Positions 17,073 through 26,219 of a stretch of 64,000 nt of DNA are shown here, in pieces. The notes under the pieces are model-generated. The model was given only the letters and a program-made list of their open reading frames with translations, searched no databases and had not been told where the DNA came from. Numbering within the stretch: position 1 is the stretch's first letter; each line of letters begins with the position of its first letter. Location: assembly GCA_039725955.1 (NCBI GenBank), contig CP091033.1, forward strand, positions 1,178,001 to 1,242,000, written 5' to 3'. The stretch comes from Sinorhizobium sp. B11. Its GTDB lineage: Bacteria; Pseudomonadota; Alphaproteobacteria; Rhizobiales; Rhizobiaceae. The position numbers were made by a program, and so were the translations under genes.

Positions 17073-17098
17073 GAGCCGGTGGATCACTCCGCCGGCTC
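17073..17098 (+). terminator. Hairpin between convergent hydrolase and dhaL genes
   Basis: GAGCCGGTGGA (17073-17083) pairs with TCCGCCGGCTC (17088-17098) over 11 bp with one G-U, loop TCAC. It follows the hydrolase stop by 21 bp, and its distal arm lies within the last codons of the dhaL gene on the other strand. The following GTTCTC is only weakly T-rich. Confidence 0.5.
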
Positions 17099-17740
17099 GT
17101 TCTCAGTGAATGTCTCCTTCATCGCTCTGATAATGACGACGGCCGATGCCGCGCCGGGATCGATGTGGCCAAGGGATCGTTCGCCGAGGCGGGCCGCCCG
17201 CCCGCGGGTCGCAACCATCGAACGGGTCGAGCGTGCGCCGGCATCACCGGCTTCCAGGATGTCGTTCCACATGTCCGAGACGGTCGCCTGCCGGTCGCGG
17301 GCGGCAGCTGCCGCTTCGGTTGCGGGGATCCAGGCATCCAGCATGGTCTTATCGCCGCGCTGGCCCTTGCCGCGATCCCGGATACCTGATGTCATGGCCT
17401 CGACAATTGCGGCCTGAGAGTCGATCGAAAGCGTCTCGTCCCGCTTCAGGGCCTGCGCGGCCTTGCGGAAGGCGGTGGCATAGAGCGGGCCGGTCGATGC
17501 GCCAACGGCATCGAGAAAGGCGGATGCGGCAAGCGAAAAGACCTCTGATGGCAATATTTTATCGAGATCTTGCTTTGCCAGTTCGCCATTCACCGCCTGG
17601 AAGCCGAGCGACATGGTAATGCCGTGGTCGGCATCGCCGATCGCGCCATCCAGATCGGAGAGATGATCCTTCTCAGCCGAGATCGCCACCGATATCCGGT
17701 GAAACATCCTGCTGAGGCGGCGGGCCGCGTTTGCCGACAT
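17084..17740 (-). CDS. dhaL: DhaL-type kinase subunit, second copy
   Basis: A 218-residue nucleotide-binding subunit of a dihydroxyacetone-type kinase. The Mg/ATP-binding acidic cluster DGAIGDADHG gives D31, D36 and D38, as in known DhaL. The family helix-barrel signature TGPLYATAFRKAA and GERSLGHIDPGA are also present. It is the last gene of the polyol operon, 50 bp after the SorC-DhaK fusion, and most likely supplies ATP-binding to that fused DhaK. GGAGGAT precedes the start. No DhaM phosphotransfer gene is seen, suggesting ATP use rather than PTS coupling. Confidence 0.88.
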   Translation of the reverse strand: MSANAARRLSRMFHRISVAISAEKDHLSDLDGAIGDADHGITMSLGFQAVNGELAKQDLDKILPSEVFSLAASAFLDAVGASTGPLYATAFRKAAQALKRDETLSIDSQAAIVEAMTSGIRDRGKGQRGDKTMLDAWIPATEAAAAARDRQATVSDMWNDILEAGDAGARSTRSMVATRGRAARLGERSLGHIDPGAASAVVIIRAMKETFTENEPAE

Positions 17741-17790
17741 GCGTATCCTCCCAATTCATGCAGCCCAGTTCCCTGGGATGCTTTTACTTT

Positions 17791-19881
17791 TCAGTTTACG
17801 ACCCTCAGAAACGCGGTATCGCAGGGGTGGTGCAGCAGATCCGTCAATTCCTGGTCGAGATGCAGAATGGATATGGATGCGCCGACCATGTCGAGCGATG
17901 TGCAATAATGCCCCACCCAGTTCGCTTCGATCTTGATCCCCTTTGCGCTCAGGCGCTGTTCCACCCGTCGATAGAGAATATAGAGCTCCATCAGCGGCGT
18001 GCCGCCGAACGAGTTGACGAGAACGGCAACGCGGTCCCCCGCCACCGGTTTCATTTCCGAGAATATGCGATCCATGACGACATCGACCACGGCATCGGCG
18101 CTCATCATCTTTTCACGCATCACGCCCGGTTCGCCGTGGATGCCCATGCCGATTTCCATATCGTCGGGACCGATCTCGAAATTGTGGCGACGCGTCTGCG
18201 GCAGCGAACAGGGCTCCAACGCAACACCCATCGTGAAGGTACGGTCATTGGCTTTTCGCGTTGCTGCCTCGCAAGCATTCAGCGACAGACCACGATCGCA
18301 GGCCGCACCGGCGATCTTGAAGATGAAGAAATTGCCGGCGACTCCGCGGCGGCCATCCCGATCCTCTACTGGCGAGGAGGAAATATCGTCGGTGGTAACC
18401 ACGGTACGGACCTCGATATTGTCCTCCGCGGCCATTTCGGCAGCCATCTCAAAATTCATGACGTCGCCGGCATAATTGCCGTAGACGAATAGTACGCCCT
18501 CCCCGCCCGATGCCGCCCTGGCGCATTGAAGGATCGGCCCCGGAGGCGGGGAGGAAAAGATATTGCCGACCGCGACAGCATCGGCGAGCCCCTTGCCCAC
18601 ATACCCGAGGAAGGCCGGCTCGTGGCCGGTGCCGCCGCCGACGACCAGTCCAACCTTGCCCGCCCGGGGGCCTGCGCGGGCAACGAGCGCACGGTTGGAG
18701 CCGTCGACCGGGCGGAGGTAGCCCGCATGTGCCTTGACGACGCCCTCGAGCATTTCCTCGACGACGTCGTCAGGGTTGTTCAGGAACTTCTTGATCTGGG
18801 TGCGGGCGCTGTTCAACGGCGCTGAAATCTCGCTTTCCACACGCGGACGCTGGAGGCTCTTCTGAGCGATTTCAGTAACCCCGTCGGCATTGAGGATGCC
18901 GCGGCCCGTAGCCGCATCGGTAATGAGGACATTGACATAGCCGCCGCGAAGCGCCGCGAGAATGGCCGGCACCTTGTCGAAGCCGCCGGCAACAGCAATG
19001 CGCATGTTGATCCTCTTCAGCATATCAAGCGAGATGCCGACCGTCCGGTCGTCCAGCGGACCGACGACGGGCCGCCCATGGCCATCGATGAAGCGCCCTG
19101 CCACGACACCGGTCGCATCCTTCGCCAGATAGTCCTGCAGCGATACGGACTCGAAAAAACCACTGGTGTGGATGGTGGAATTCGGCCGCATTGAAGCGAT
19201 GCCGAAAATTACCCTGTTCGCCCGTGAAAGCGACTCAAACTGACGATCAAGCAGCGGTTCGCGCATCAGCAGATCACGCACTTCGGCGCTGGACACAATG
19301 GCAGGCGCCGCAATGTTGATGAGCCGGCCGTCGACCGCATCGGCAAAGGCCGCAGCACAGAGTTCCGGCGTATAGGCGAAAGTTGCGCTCGTGCCACCGG
19401 TGGCCTGCACGATGGTCATATCCTGCAGGCCCGAGATGGCGGCCTGCTCGCCAACCGCCATGATGGTGCGTCCCCAGACAACCGCCAGGGTGTCGCCCGA
19501 CTTCAGGAGCTTCTGCAGTGCCTGCGCGCCTGCTGCACCAAGCCGCTCGATCAGCGGCCGCGCATTGTCGTCGCTCGGCACGACAAGACAGTCATGCAGG
19601 CCGAAATGCCGCTTCAGTTCCTGAGCGATGGTGAGCGAACTGAGGCGTGAGGGTTCGATGGAAATATTGACGATGCCGCGAGCGCGCGCATCGGCGAGGT
19701 AGCTGTTCACCGTAGCGCGCGAAATGCCCATGGTTTCGGCGATGTCGCCCTGAGTCATGCCGTCTTCATAATAGAGCCAGCATGCCCATACATAGGGATC
19801 GTCGCCGTAGCGCAGCGGGATGGGTTCGGCCGAAACGTCTGCCGCGTTGTTCTTTCGTGCCGATGATGTCTTAGCCGTCAT
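17791..19881 (-). CDS. SorC-type regulator fused to a complete DhaK kinase subunit
   Basis: 696 residues. Residues 25-75 are a helix-turn-helix (MTQGDIAETMGISRATVNSY), about 80-345 a SorC/DeoR-like sugar-binding effector domain, and about 362-690 a full DhaK domain. The DhaK part retains every catalytic position: H420 in GGGTGHEP, D473 in GNYAGD and substrate-binding H582 in GIHGEPG. The fusion therefore reads as an enzyme plus transcription factor, able to bind ketose in two domains. It sits between dhaL copies in the operon it presumably controls. A clear ribosome site precedes the start. No stop or frame change lies at the junction. Confidence 0.88.
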   Translation of the reverse strand: MTAKTSSARKNNAADVSAEPIPLRYGDDPYVWACWLYYEDGMTQGDIAETMGISRATVNSYLADARARGIVNISIEPSRLSSLTIAQELKRHFGLHDCLVVPSDDNARPLIERLGAAGAQALQKLLKSGDTLAVVWGRTIMAVGEQAAISGLQDMTIVQATGGTSATFAYTPELCAAAFADAVDGRLINIAAPAIVSSAEVRDLLMREPLLDRQFESLSRANRVIFGIASMRPNSTIHTSGFFESVSLQDYLAKDATGVVAGRFIDGHGRPVVGPLDDRTVGISLDMLKRINMRIAVAGGFDKVPAILAALRGGYVNVLITDAATGRGILNADGVTEIAQKSLQRPRVESEISAPLNSARTQIKKFLNNPDDVVEEMLEGVVKAHAGYLRPVDGSNRALVARAGPRAGKVGLVVGGGTGHEPAFLGYVGKGLADAVAVGNIFSSPPPGPILQCARAASGGEGVLFVYGNYAGDVMNFEMAAEMAAEDNIEVRTVVTTDDISSSPVEDRDGRRGVAGNFFIFKIAGAACDRGLSLNACEAATRKANDRTFTMGVALEPCSLPQTRRHNFEIGPDDMEIGMGIHGEPGVMREKMMSADAVVDVVMDRIFSEMKPVAGDRVAVLVNSFGGTPLMELYILYRRVEQRLSAKGIKIEANWVGHYCTSLDMVGASISILHLDQELTDLLHHPCDTAFLRVVN

Positions 19882-19963
19882 CCTGCCTGGTTTCTCCTCG
19901 TCTGCAATCGACGGCGAAGATGAGCGTAAAAGCTGCAGTTTTCAACGTGCCTTCGCCTGATTG

Positions 19964-19989
19964 TTCCCGGCCGCCGAAGCGGCCGGGAA
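19964..19989 (-). other. UUCG-loop hairpin between dhaL and the SorC-DhaK gene
   Basis: TTCCCGGCCGC (19964-19974) and GCGGCCGGGAA (19979-19989) form a perfect 11-bp stem; read on the transcript strand the loop is UUCG. It lies in the 153-bp gap inside the operon. There is no T-run, so message stability or partial termination is more likely than a full stop. Confidence 0.55.
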
Positions 19990-20034
19990 GGTGATGCAAG
20001 GGAGGATCGCGGGCTCTCACCAAAGCCCGATCTG

Positions 20035-20682
20035 TCAGGCCGACTGCAGCCTCGGTTCCACGCCTTCAGCCAGCGACGTCAGGATCAATGCACAGGATGT
20101 CGCGCCCGCATCGAGCACACCGAGCGAACGTTCGCCGAGCCGACTAGCGCGACCGACCTTTGCGACGAGATCGCGTGTGCTGTCGCGTCCGGCCTCAGCA
20201 GCTGCGACGAGCGCGTGAAGCGCCTCGGCAAAGGGCTTTCCGCTGCCGATTGCCGTATCGAATGCAGTGATCGCCGGCACGAGTGTGTCGAGCAATGTCT
20301 TGTCGCCGACCTTGGCCGAACCGATCGCCTGAATGCCGTCGAGACCATTGTGGAGCATGGAGCTGAAGGCGGCGGCATCGATTGCATCGGACTTTTCGAT
20401 GGTTTCAGCAAACTGCGTGAACATCACGCCGTAAAGCGGCCCCATGGAGCCGCCGATCTCCGTCATCAGAACCGTGCCGAGCGTGTCGAGCGCTTCAGCC
20501 AGCGACATGTCGGTTCCCTTGATGCGCTCGGCGGCCATGCCGAAACCCTTGGCCATGTTGACGCCGTGATCGCCGTCTCCGATCTTGCCGTCAATTTCGC
20601 TCAGATAGGCGCGATTTTCGATGATCCGGTCGGCCAACGAGAGAACGATTTCACCCGATCTGGCATTCTGAAATTGCTGCAT
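20035..20682 (-). CDS. dhaL: DhaL, dihydroxyacetone-type kinase ATP-binding subunit
   Basis: 215 residues. The acidic cluster DGKIGDGDHG places D31, D36 and D38 for Mg-ATP binding. GGSMGPLYGVMF and GERSLGVLDAGA match DhaL. Start 20682 is preferred because GGAGGTGG lies just upstream; the longer frame to 20715 would enter the dhaK gene. It follows dhaK by 14 bp, so the two are the matched pair of one kinase that phosphorylates a short ketose (dihydroxyacetone or a tetrulose). Confidence 0.9.
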   Translation of the reverse strand: MQQFQNARSGEIVLSLADRIIENRAYLSEIDGKIGDGDHGVNMAKGFGMAAERIKGTDMSLAEALDTLGTVLMTEIGGSMGPLYGVMFTQFAETIEKSDAIDAAAFSSMLHNGLDGIQAIGSAKVGDKTLLDTLVPAITAFDTAIGSGKPFAEALHALVAAAEAGRDSTRDLVAKVGRASRLGERSLGVLDAGATSCALILTSLAEGVEPRLQSA

Positions 20683-20696
20683 TGACCCACCTCCCC

Positions 20697-21692
20697 TCAG
20701 AGCATCGCAGGGCACTGGACATCGACATCCAGCAGTCGCTTCAGTTCGTCGTCCAATGCCATCACGGTCAGTGTCGCGCCGACCATTTCCAGCGATGTGA
20801 AATAGTTGCCGATATAGACCTTGTGAATCTTCAGTCCGCGTCCGGTGATCTCGGATTCAATAGTATCGTGGAGAATATAGAGCTCGTTAAGCGGCGTGGC
20901 GCCGAGGCCGGACACGATAACGGCGACTTCGGCTCCAGCAGCAAGCTGGTGATCCTCGAGAACGATCTTCGCCATCTCCTCCGCGACGTCCCTGGCGGAC
21001 TTCAGGGGCTCGACACGCACGCCGGGTTCGCCATGGTGGCCGATGCCGACCTCCATCGTGCCAGGCTCGATGGTGAAATTCGGATGGCCGACGGACGGCA
21101 GGGTACAGGGGCCGAGGCCGACACCGATCGAACGGCAATTGTCGATCGCCTTCTGCGCGGTCGCCCTGACTTCCTCGAGGCTTGCGCCCTCGGCAGCTCT
21201 CGCGGCGCCGCACTTCCACATGAAGATCTCGCCGGCAACGCCACGACGCTTCTCGCGCTCCTCGGGGCTTGCGGAACAGACGTCGTCATTGGCGACGACC
21301 GTGGCGATCTCGATGCCTTCCTTCGCCGCCAGCTTGATCGCCATCTTCACATTCATGTTGTCGCCGGCATAGTTGCCATAGAGGCAGACGACGCCCTTGC
21401 CGCCATTGGCTTCGCGGGCCGCATCGAGGAAGCTCTTTGCGGTTGGCGAAGAGAAAAGTTCGCCGACTGCCACGGCATCCAGCATGTTGCGGCCGGTATA
21501 GCCGATGAAGGCCGGTTCATGACCCGAACCGCCGCCGGTGATGACGCCCACCTTGCCGGCGACTGGTGCGTGACGGGCGGCGATGACACGGGGATTTTGT
21601 GCTGATTGCCTTACGATGTCGGCATGAGCCTTGACGAAACCTTTGACGGTATCTTCGACGACCTCATCCGGATTGTTGATAAATCGCTGCAT
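20697..21692 (-). CDS. dhaK: DhaK, ketose-binding kinase subunit
   Basis: A 331-residue stand-alone DhaK. Active-site residues are H58 in GGGSGHEP, D111 in GNYAGD and H220 in HHGEPG, the His that forms the covalent hemiaminal with the substrate. Family blocks DAVAVGELFSSP and SGLGATPLNELYIL are clear. AGGAG precedes the start. It lies 22 bp after the dehydrogenase gene, whose product could be its substrate. Family members act on dihydroxyacetone or on erythrulose; the two cannot be told apart here. Confidence 0.92.
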   Translation of the reverse strand: MQRFINNPDEVVEDTVKGFVKAHADIVRQSAQNPRVIAARHAPVAGKVGVITGGGSGHEPAFIGYTGRNMLDAVAVGELFSSPTAKSFLDAAREANGGKGVVCLYGNYAGDNMNVKMAIKLAAKEGIEIATVVANDDVCSASPEEREKRRGVAGEIFMWKCGAARAAEGASLEEVRATAQKAIDNCRSIGVGLGPCTLPSVGHPNFTIEPGTMEVGIGHHGEPGVRVEPLKSARDVAEEMAKIVLEDHQLAAGAEVAVIVSGLGATPLNELYILHDTIESEITGRGLKIHKVYIGNYFTSLEMVGATLTVMALDDELKRLLDVDVQCPAML

Positions 21693-21714
21693 TATAACTC
21701 CTATCTACCGCGCG

Positions 21715-22485
21715 TCAGATAATGGTGTAACCGCCGTCGACCAGAAGGTCCGCGCCGTTGATCATATCGGCACCATTGGAAGCCAGGAACACCGCCGCGG
21801 CCGCAATCTCCTCCGGAAAAGCAAAGCGACCGGAGGGAATGCGCTGTTTCAGCGCCTCGCCGCGCGGGCCATCCCATGCCTTCCTGCCGAGATCGGTCAG
21901 GACGACTGTCGGAGAGATGGTGTTGACGGTAATGCCGTGTTTGCCCCATTCGGCGGCAAGTGTCTTGGAAAGACCGATGACGCCGAATTTCGAAGCACAG
22001 TAGGCGACGTGCTGATCGATCGCGACGGTGCCTGCCTGCGACGCCATGTTGATGATCTTGCCACCCTTGCCCGCCTTGATCATGGCGCGGCCGGCAGCCT
22101 GGGAGACCAGGAACGTGCCCTTGAGATTGATGGCGATCGTCTTGTCCCAGGCGTCGAGACCCAGGTCCTCGGCTGGCGCAAGCATGACGACGCCAGCGCT
22201 GTTGACGGCGATATCGATGCGGCCGAAGGCAGCTTCGACACCGGCAATCACATTCTCGACCGACTGCGGATTTGACACGTCACAGACAAAGGATCTGGAA
22301 CCGTTGCCGAGTTCTTCAGCCTTGCTCCGTGCCACCGATTCATTGATGTCGATGACGGCAACGACAGCGCCCTTGGCGGCCATGGCGGATGCAATGGCGC
22401 TGCCGATACCGGACGCGCCGCCCGTAACCAGAGCGACCTTGCCGCTCAGGGAAAAGTTCAGGTCAACCTCTTTGGAATCAGTCAT
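21715..22485 (-). CDS. Short-chain dehydrogenase for a polyol (GolD/threitol-dehydrogenase-like)
   Basis: A 256-residue SDR. The cofactor motif TGGASGIG is at 21-28, D47 after the second beta strand favours NAD, and the catalytic residues are S149, Y162 and K166 (YCASK). The pattern resembles D-threitol/glycerol dehydrogenases of the GolD kind. It sits between the sugar-binding protein and dhaK, so oxidation of an imported polyol to a ketose followed by phosphorylation is the natural reading. The exact substrate is inference. Confidence 0.8.
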   Translation of the reverse strand: MTDSKEVDLNFSLSGKVALVTGGASGIGSAIASAMAAKGAVVAVIDINESVARSKAEELGNGSRSFVCDVSNPQSVENVIAGVEAAFGRIDIAVNSAGVVMLAPAEDLGLDAWDKTIAINLKGTFLVSQAAGRAMIKAGKGGKIINMASQAGTVAIDQHVAYCASKFGVIGLSKTLAAEWGKHGITVNTISPTVVLTDLGRKAWDGPRGEALKQRIPSGRFAFPEEIAAAAVFLASNGADMINGADLLVDGGYTII

Positions 22486-22509
22486 GGCTCTCTCTCGAAC
22501 TCAGGGTTT

Positions 22510-22532
22510 GGGGCGGGATATGATCCCGCCCC
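22510..22532 (-). other. Intercistronic hairpin after the sugar-binding protein gene
   Basis: GGGGCGGGAT (22510-22519) and ATCCCGCCCC (22523-22532) are exact complements separated by three bases, 9 bp after the binding-protein stop. No T-run follows. It likely protects the abundant upstream message. Confidence 0.55.
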
Positions 22533-22541
22533 CAGCGAGGA

Positions 22542-23528
22542 TCACTTGCGGGTCGACAGCAGCTGATCGACGTTTTCAGCCGTCACCGGGGTCCACGGAA
22601 CATTGTAGGTCTTATCCTTACCGCCGTTCCAAGGCATGTCCTTGTAGGTGGTCCAGATATCGGACTCCGGCTTGTAGTCGCCCTTCTTGGCATTAAAGAT
22701 CGCCAGATCCAGGGCGCCCTGAGCCTGAGCGCGCGCATCTTGCAGGATCGACGTCATTTCGCCCGCCTTGACCGCACGCAGGGCATCGGTGACGCCGTCG
22801 ATGCCGGCGATCGCGAAGCTCTTGACGTCGAGACCGGCAGCCTTGACCGCTTCGATGGCGCCAAGCGCCATTTCATCGTTCTGGCCGATGATACCGTTGA
22901 TCTGGTTCGGATGAGCCGTCAGCCAGTTTTCCATCAGCGTCTGGGCCTCCGCGCGCGACCAGTTTGCCGTCTGGTCTTCGAGAACCTTCACATCCGGGCA
23001 CTCGGCAAGCGCCTTCTTGTTGCCTTCCAGACGCTGGATCTGGGCGGACTGACCGACCGGGCCTTCGATGATAACGACATTACCCTTGCAGCCGATCTTG
23101 TCCAGAACGCTCTTGGCTTCGAGATAGCCGGACACAGTATCGTCGGAACCGACATAGGATGTCAGCTGATCGGAGTTGACGCGAGTGTTGGAACCGATGA
23201 CCGGAATGCCGGCATCAACAGCCGACTGGACGGCGGCCGCACCGGCATCGACGTCGATCGGGGCGAAGATGATCGCGTTGTACTTCTGCGTGATCATCGT
23301 CTTGAACTGGTCCTGCTGGACCAGCGCATCATAACGGCCGTCGAAAACCGTCAGTTCGACTTCGCCGCTCTTGACGGCCGGGTGGTCCTGGAGCGCTGCC
23401 GTCCAGATCTGCATGAATTCTGCGTTGAGGCCGTAAGGTGCTGCGCCGATCTTGATCCTTTCCTGGGCTGCGGCAGACGTTGCCAGCAGCGCCGTTGCCG
23501 AAGCAAGCGCAATCAGAAGCATTCTCAT
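22542..23528 (-). CDS. RbsB-type periplasmic sugar-binding protein
   Basis: 328 residues with a Sec signal peptide (MRMLLIALASATALLA, cleavage near SAAAQ) and a Peripla_BP_4 fold: IIFAPIDVDAGAAAVQSAVDAGIPVIG and NGIIGQNDEMALGAIEA are typical. Start 23528 follows GGAGGAG; the longer frame to 23627 would overlap the permease gene and lacks a signal. It delivers the operon's polyol or sugar to the permease encoded just upstream. A stable hairpin follows the gene. Confidence 0.9.
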   Translation of the reverse strand: MRMLLIALASATALLATSAAAQERIKIGAAPYGLNAEFMQIWTAALQDHPAVKSGEVELTVFDGRYDALVQQDQFKTMITQKYNAIIFAPIDVDAGAAAVQSAVDAGIPVIGSNTRVNSDQLTSYVGSDDTVSGYLEAKSVLDKIGCKGNVVIIEGPVGQSAQIQRLEGNKKALAECPDVKVLEDQTANWSRAEAQTLMENWLTAHPNQINGIIGQNDEMALGAIEAVKAAGLDVKSFAIAGIDGVTDALRAVKAGEMTSILQDARAQAQGALDLAIFNAKKGDYKPESDIWTTYKDMPWNGGKDKTYNVPWTPVTAENVDQLLSTRK

Positions 23529-23623
23529 TTCAATTCTCCTCCACTTTGGGTTTAGGCTGCCGGCATGGCTTGCCTGTCGGACGGGGCGGCGAACTGCCTG
23601 CCCCCGAATTTCTGCTGGTGAGC

Positions 23624-24700
23624 TCAAGCTCCGAAATTTCGTTTCTGGTCGAGCATGACGGCGCCGACAATCAGGGCACCCTTCAGGACCTGCTGGTAGT
23701 AGGACTGAATACCCATCAGATCGAGGCCATTGTTCATGACACCGATGATGAGGGCGCCAATCAGTGTTCCCGTCACACGGCCAACGCCGCCGGAAAGGCT
23801 TGTCCCGCCGATGACGACTGCCGCGATCGCGTCCAGCTCATAGGCGACACCTGCCTGCGGCAGACCCGAACCGGTACGGGCGCTGAGCAGAATACCCGCA
23901 AGCCCTGCCAGGCCGCCCGAGATGACATAGACGGTGAAACGGATACGATCGGTATTGATGCCCGAAGTCTTGGCTGCATGCGGATTGCCGCCGACGGCAT
24001 AGATGTAGCGGCCGAAGCGCGTGCGGTTGAGGATCCACCAGGAGACCGCGAAGACGACGGCAAGCACGATGACCGGCGCGGGAACGCCGAACACGTCGCC
24101 GGTGCCGATCCAGCGGAAGGCAGGTGTCAGCGCGGGGACCGGACGACCGCCGCCGTAGATCAGCGTCATGCCGCGGGCAGCCGAAAGCATGCCGAGTGTC
24201 GCTACGAAGGCCGGCACCGAGAAACGTGAGACAATCACACCCGAGATCGAACCGCAGATGATGCCGACGAACACGCCGACGAGCAGGCCGACGCCGACCG
24301 GATAAGGCGAGCCGATGACGCCCGCCGTAGCAGACGTCGTTGCAAAACTTGCACTGACGATGCCGGCGAGCGCGACGACCGAGCCGACCGACAGGTCGAT
24401 ACCGCGCGTCAGGATGACGAAGGTCATGCCGATCGCCAGCACGCCGTTGATCGACGTCTGCAGCAGCACGTTGGAGATATTGCCGCCGGTCAGGAAGAAT
24501 TCGTTCGAGAACGACAGGATAATGACCAGGATCAGGAACGCGAGGAAGATCCCGTATTCCTGCACGATCAGGCGCCGCTGTTCCGTCTTGAACCAGCCAC
24601 CCGTACTCTTGTTCTCACTCACTGACACTGCCTGCTCCTCTGATGCCGGACGAACGCCCTGACTCTGATCAGGTTGATAAGTGGACGAGTGATTGGGCAT
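23624..24700 (-). CDS. RbsC-type sugar ABC permease
   Basis: A 358-residue inner-membrane permease (BPD_transp_2 family) with about eight to ten hydrophobic segments after a 45-residue cytoplasmic N-terminus. Seen: TRGIDLSVGSVVALAG, the GGNPHAAKTSGINTDRIRF contact region and VIGGTSLSGGVGRVTGTLIGA. The start at 24700 is supported by GGGAGGAG five bases upstream, although it overlaps the ATPase gene by 32 bp. A GTG at 24628 is a weaker alternative. Confidence 0.9.
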   Translation of the reverse strand: MPNHSSTYQPDQSQGVRPASEEQAVSVSENKSTGGWFKTEQRRLIVQEYGIFLAFLILVIILSFSNEFFLTGGNISNVLLQTSINGVLAIGMTFVILTRGIDLSVGSVVALAGIVSASFATTSATAGVIGSPYPVGVGLLVGVFVGIICGSISGVIVSRFSVPAFVATLGMLSAARGMTLIYGGGRPVPALTPAFRWIGTGDVFGVPAPVIVLAVVFAVSWWILNRTRFGRYIYAVGGNPHAAKTSGINTDRIRFTVYVISGGLAGLAGILLSARTGSGLPQAGVAYELDAIAAVVIGGTSLSGGVGRVTGTLIGALIIGVMNNGLDLMGIQSYYQQVLKGALIVGAVMLDQKRNFGA

Positions 24701-26147
24701 TCGTCTCCTCCCGGCTGTATATTCCGGCGCTCTTGCCGCCGCGCATCACCATGATGCGGTCCGACATGCCGAGAACTTCGTCGATTTCCGATGAGATCAT
24801 CACCACAGTGCCGCCGCCTTCCGCGAAGTCGCAGATGATGCGATAGATTTCACGCTTGGCCCCGACATCGACGCCGCGCGTTGGCTCATCCAGCAGCAGG
24901 ACCTTGGGGTTGCGCAGGAACCACTTGCCGAGGACGACCTTCTGCTGATTGCCGCCGGAAAGGCCAGATACCGGCATGGTGTCGCGTGCTGCCTTGATTT
25001 GAAACTGCTCGCGCATCCGCCGGCTGGCGTCCAGTTCCTTCGCATGGTCCATGGCAAAGGCCGGGCTCAGTGCCGGCAGGCTCGCCATGCAGATATTGGC
25101 GCGAACTGAGTCCGACAGATTGAGGCCAGTCTGCTTGCGGTCTTCGGTGACCAGCGCCAATCCATGAGCCATCGCATCCGAGGGCTTCGAGACGAGGATC
25201 GGCGCGCCATCAACCGAGATGCGTCCGGCGGACGGCTTGTCGAGACCGAAGAGACAATTGAAGATTTCGGTACGCCCGGAGCCCATGAGCCCGTAAATGC
25301 CGAAGATCTCGCCCTTGTGTGCGGCAAATGAAATATCCTTGATCTTGTTCGGGCAGGAAAGCGCGTTGACCTCCAGACCGACATCCGACGTCGGCCTATT
25401 GGTCTTGACATATTCCTCGGCGAGTTCCCGTCCGACAATCATGCGGATCAGGCTCGGCCGGTCGATCTCCGACAAGGCGCCGGCACCGATGAAGGAGCCG
25501 TCGCGGAAAGCCGTATAGGAATCGGCAATCTGAAAGATTTCCGACAGGCGGTGCGAGACGTAGACGATGCCACGCCCCTGGGCCTGCAGGTGGCGGATCG
25601 CCGCAAAGAGCTGCTGGGCTTCACGCTCGCCGATGGCCGAGGTCGGCTCATCCATGAAGATGACTTCGGCGTCATGGCTCAGTGCCTTAGCGATCTCTAC
25701 CAGCTGCATCTGCGCGACCGATAGGTTCATCATGTATTGGGTGGCCCGGATGTCGAACTCCAGCTCGTCGAGCAGCTTCTGCGCCGCCCGGTTCATGCTG
25801 CGGAAATCAATGCCGCCGAAACGGGTAGACGGTTCACGGCCGAGATAGATGTTCTCGGCAACCGTCATGTGTGGAACCGGGCTCAGCTCCTGCTCGATAA
25901 TGGCAATACCGGATGCGAGAGCATCCGCAGGACTGGAGAAATCCACTTCCTGGCCACGGCGGCGGATCGAGCCGGCATCGCGCTTGTAAATGCCCATCAG
26001 GATTTTCAGGAAAGTCGATTTGCCGGCGCCATTACCGCCGCAGAGCGCGTGAACCGAGCCGGCGCGAAGTTGGAAGCGGCCGTCGCGCAGGGCCGCGACA
26101 CCGCCAAAGGACTTCCTGAGCCCCTCCACTTCCAACAAAAATTCCAC
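24669..26147 (-). CDS. RbsA-type sugar ABC ATPase with two nucleotide-binding domains
   Basis: 492 residues, first gene of the polyol operon. Domain 1 has Walker A GGNGAGKST, signature LSVAQMQLVEIAKAL and Walker B VIFMDEPTSAIG. Domain 2 has the degenerate Walker A GLMGSGRTE and intact LSGGNQQKVVLGKW and LLLDEPTRGVD, the usual pattern of this family. GTG 26147 is chosen because GGAGGAG lies six bases before it; the in-frame ATG at 26162 overlaps that ribosome site and has none of its own. Confidence 0.9.
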   Translation of the reverse strand: MEFLLEVEGLRKSFGGVAALRDGRFQLRAGSVHALCGGNGAGKSTFLKILMGIYKRDAGSIRRRGQEVDFSSPADALASGIAIIEQELSPVPHMTVAENIYLGREPSTRFGGIDFRSMNRAAQKLLDELEFDIRATQYMMNLSVAQMQLVEIAKALSHDAEVIFMDEPTSAIGEREAQQLFAAIRHLQAQGRGIVYVSHRLSEIFQIADSYTAFRDGSFIGAGALSEIDRPSLIRMIVGRELAEEYVKTNRPTSDVGLEVNALSCPNKIKDISFAAHKGEIFGIYGLMGSGRTEIFNCLFGLDKPSAGRISVDGAPILVSKPSDAMAHGLALVTEDRKQTGLNLSDSVRANICMASLPALSPAFAMDHAKELDASRRMREQFQIKAARDTMPVSGLSGGNQQKVVLGKWFLRNPKVLLLDEPTRGVDVGAKREIYRIICDFAEGGGTVVMISSEIDEVLGMSDRIMVMRGGKSAGIYSREETNAQSLVHLST

Positions 26148-26219
26148 GTCTGTCTCCTCCATGCGTGCGTCTGGCGACTACGCTCCAGCGCGCCCATCGG
26201 ACACCTGGAAACCTCCGCC

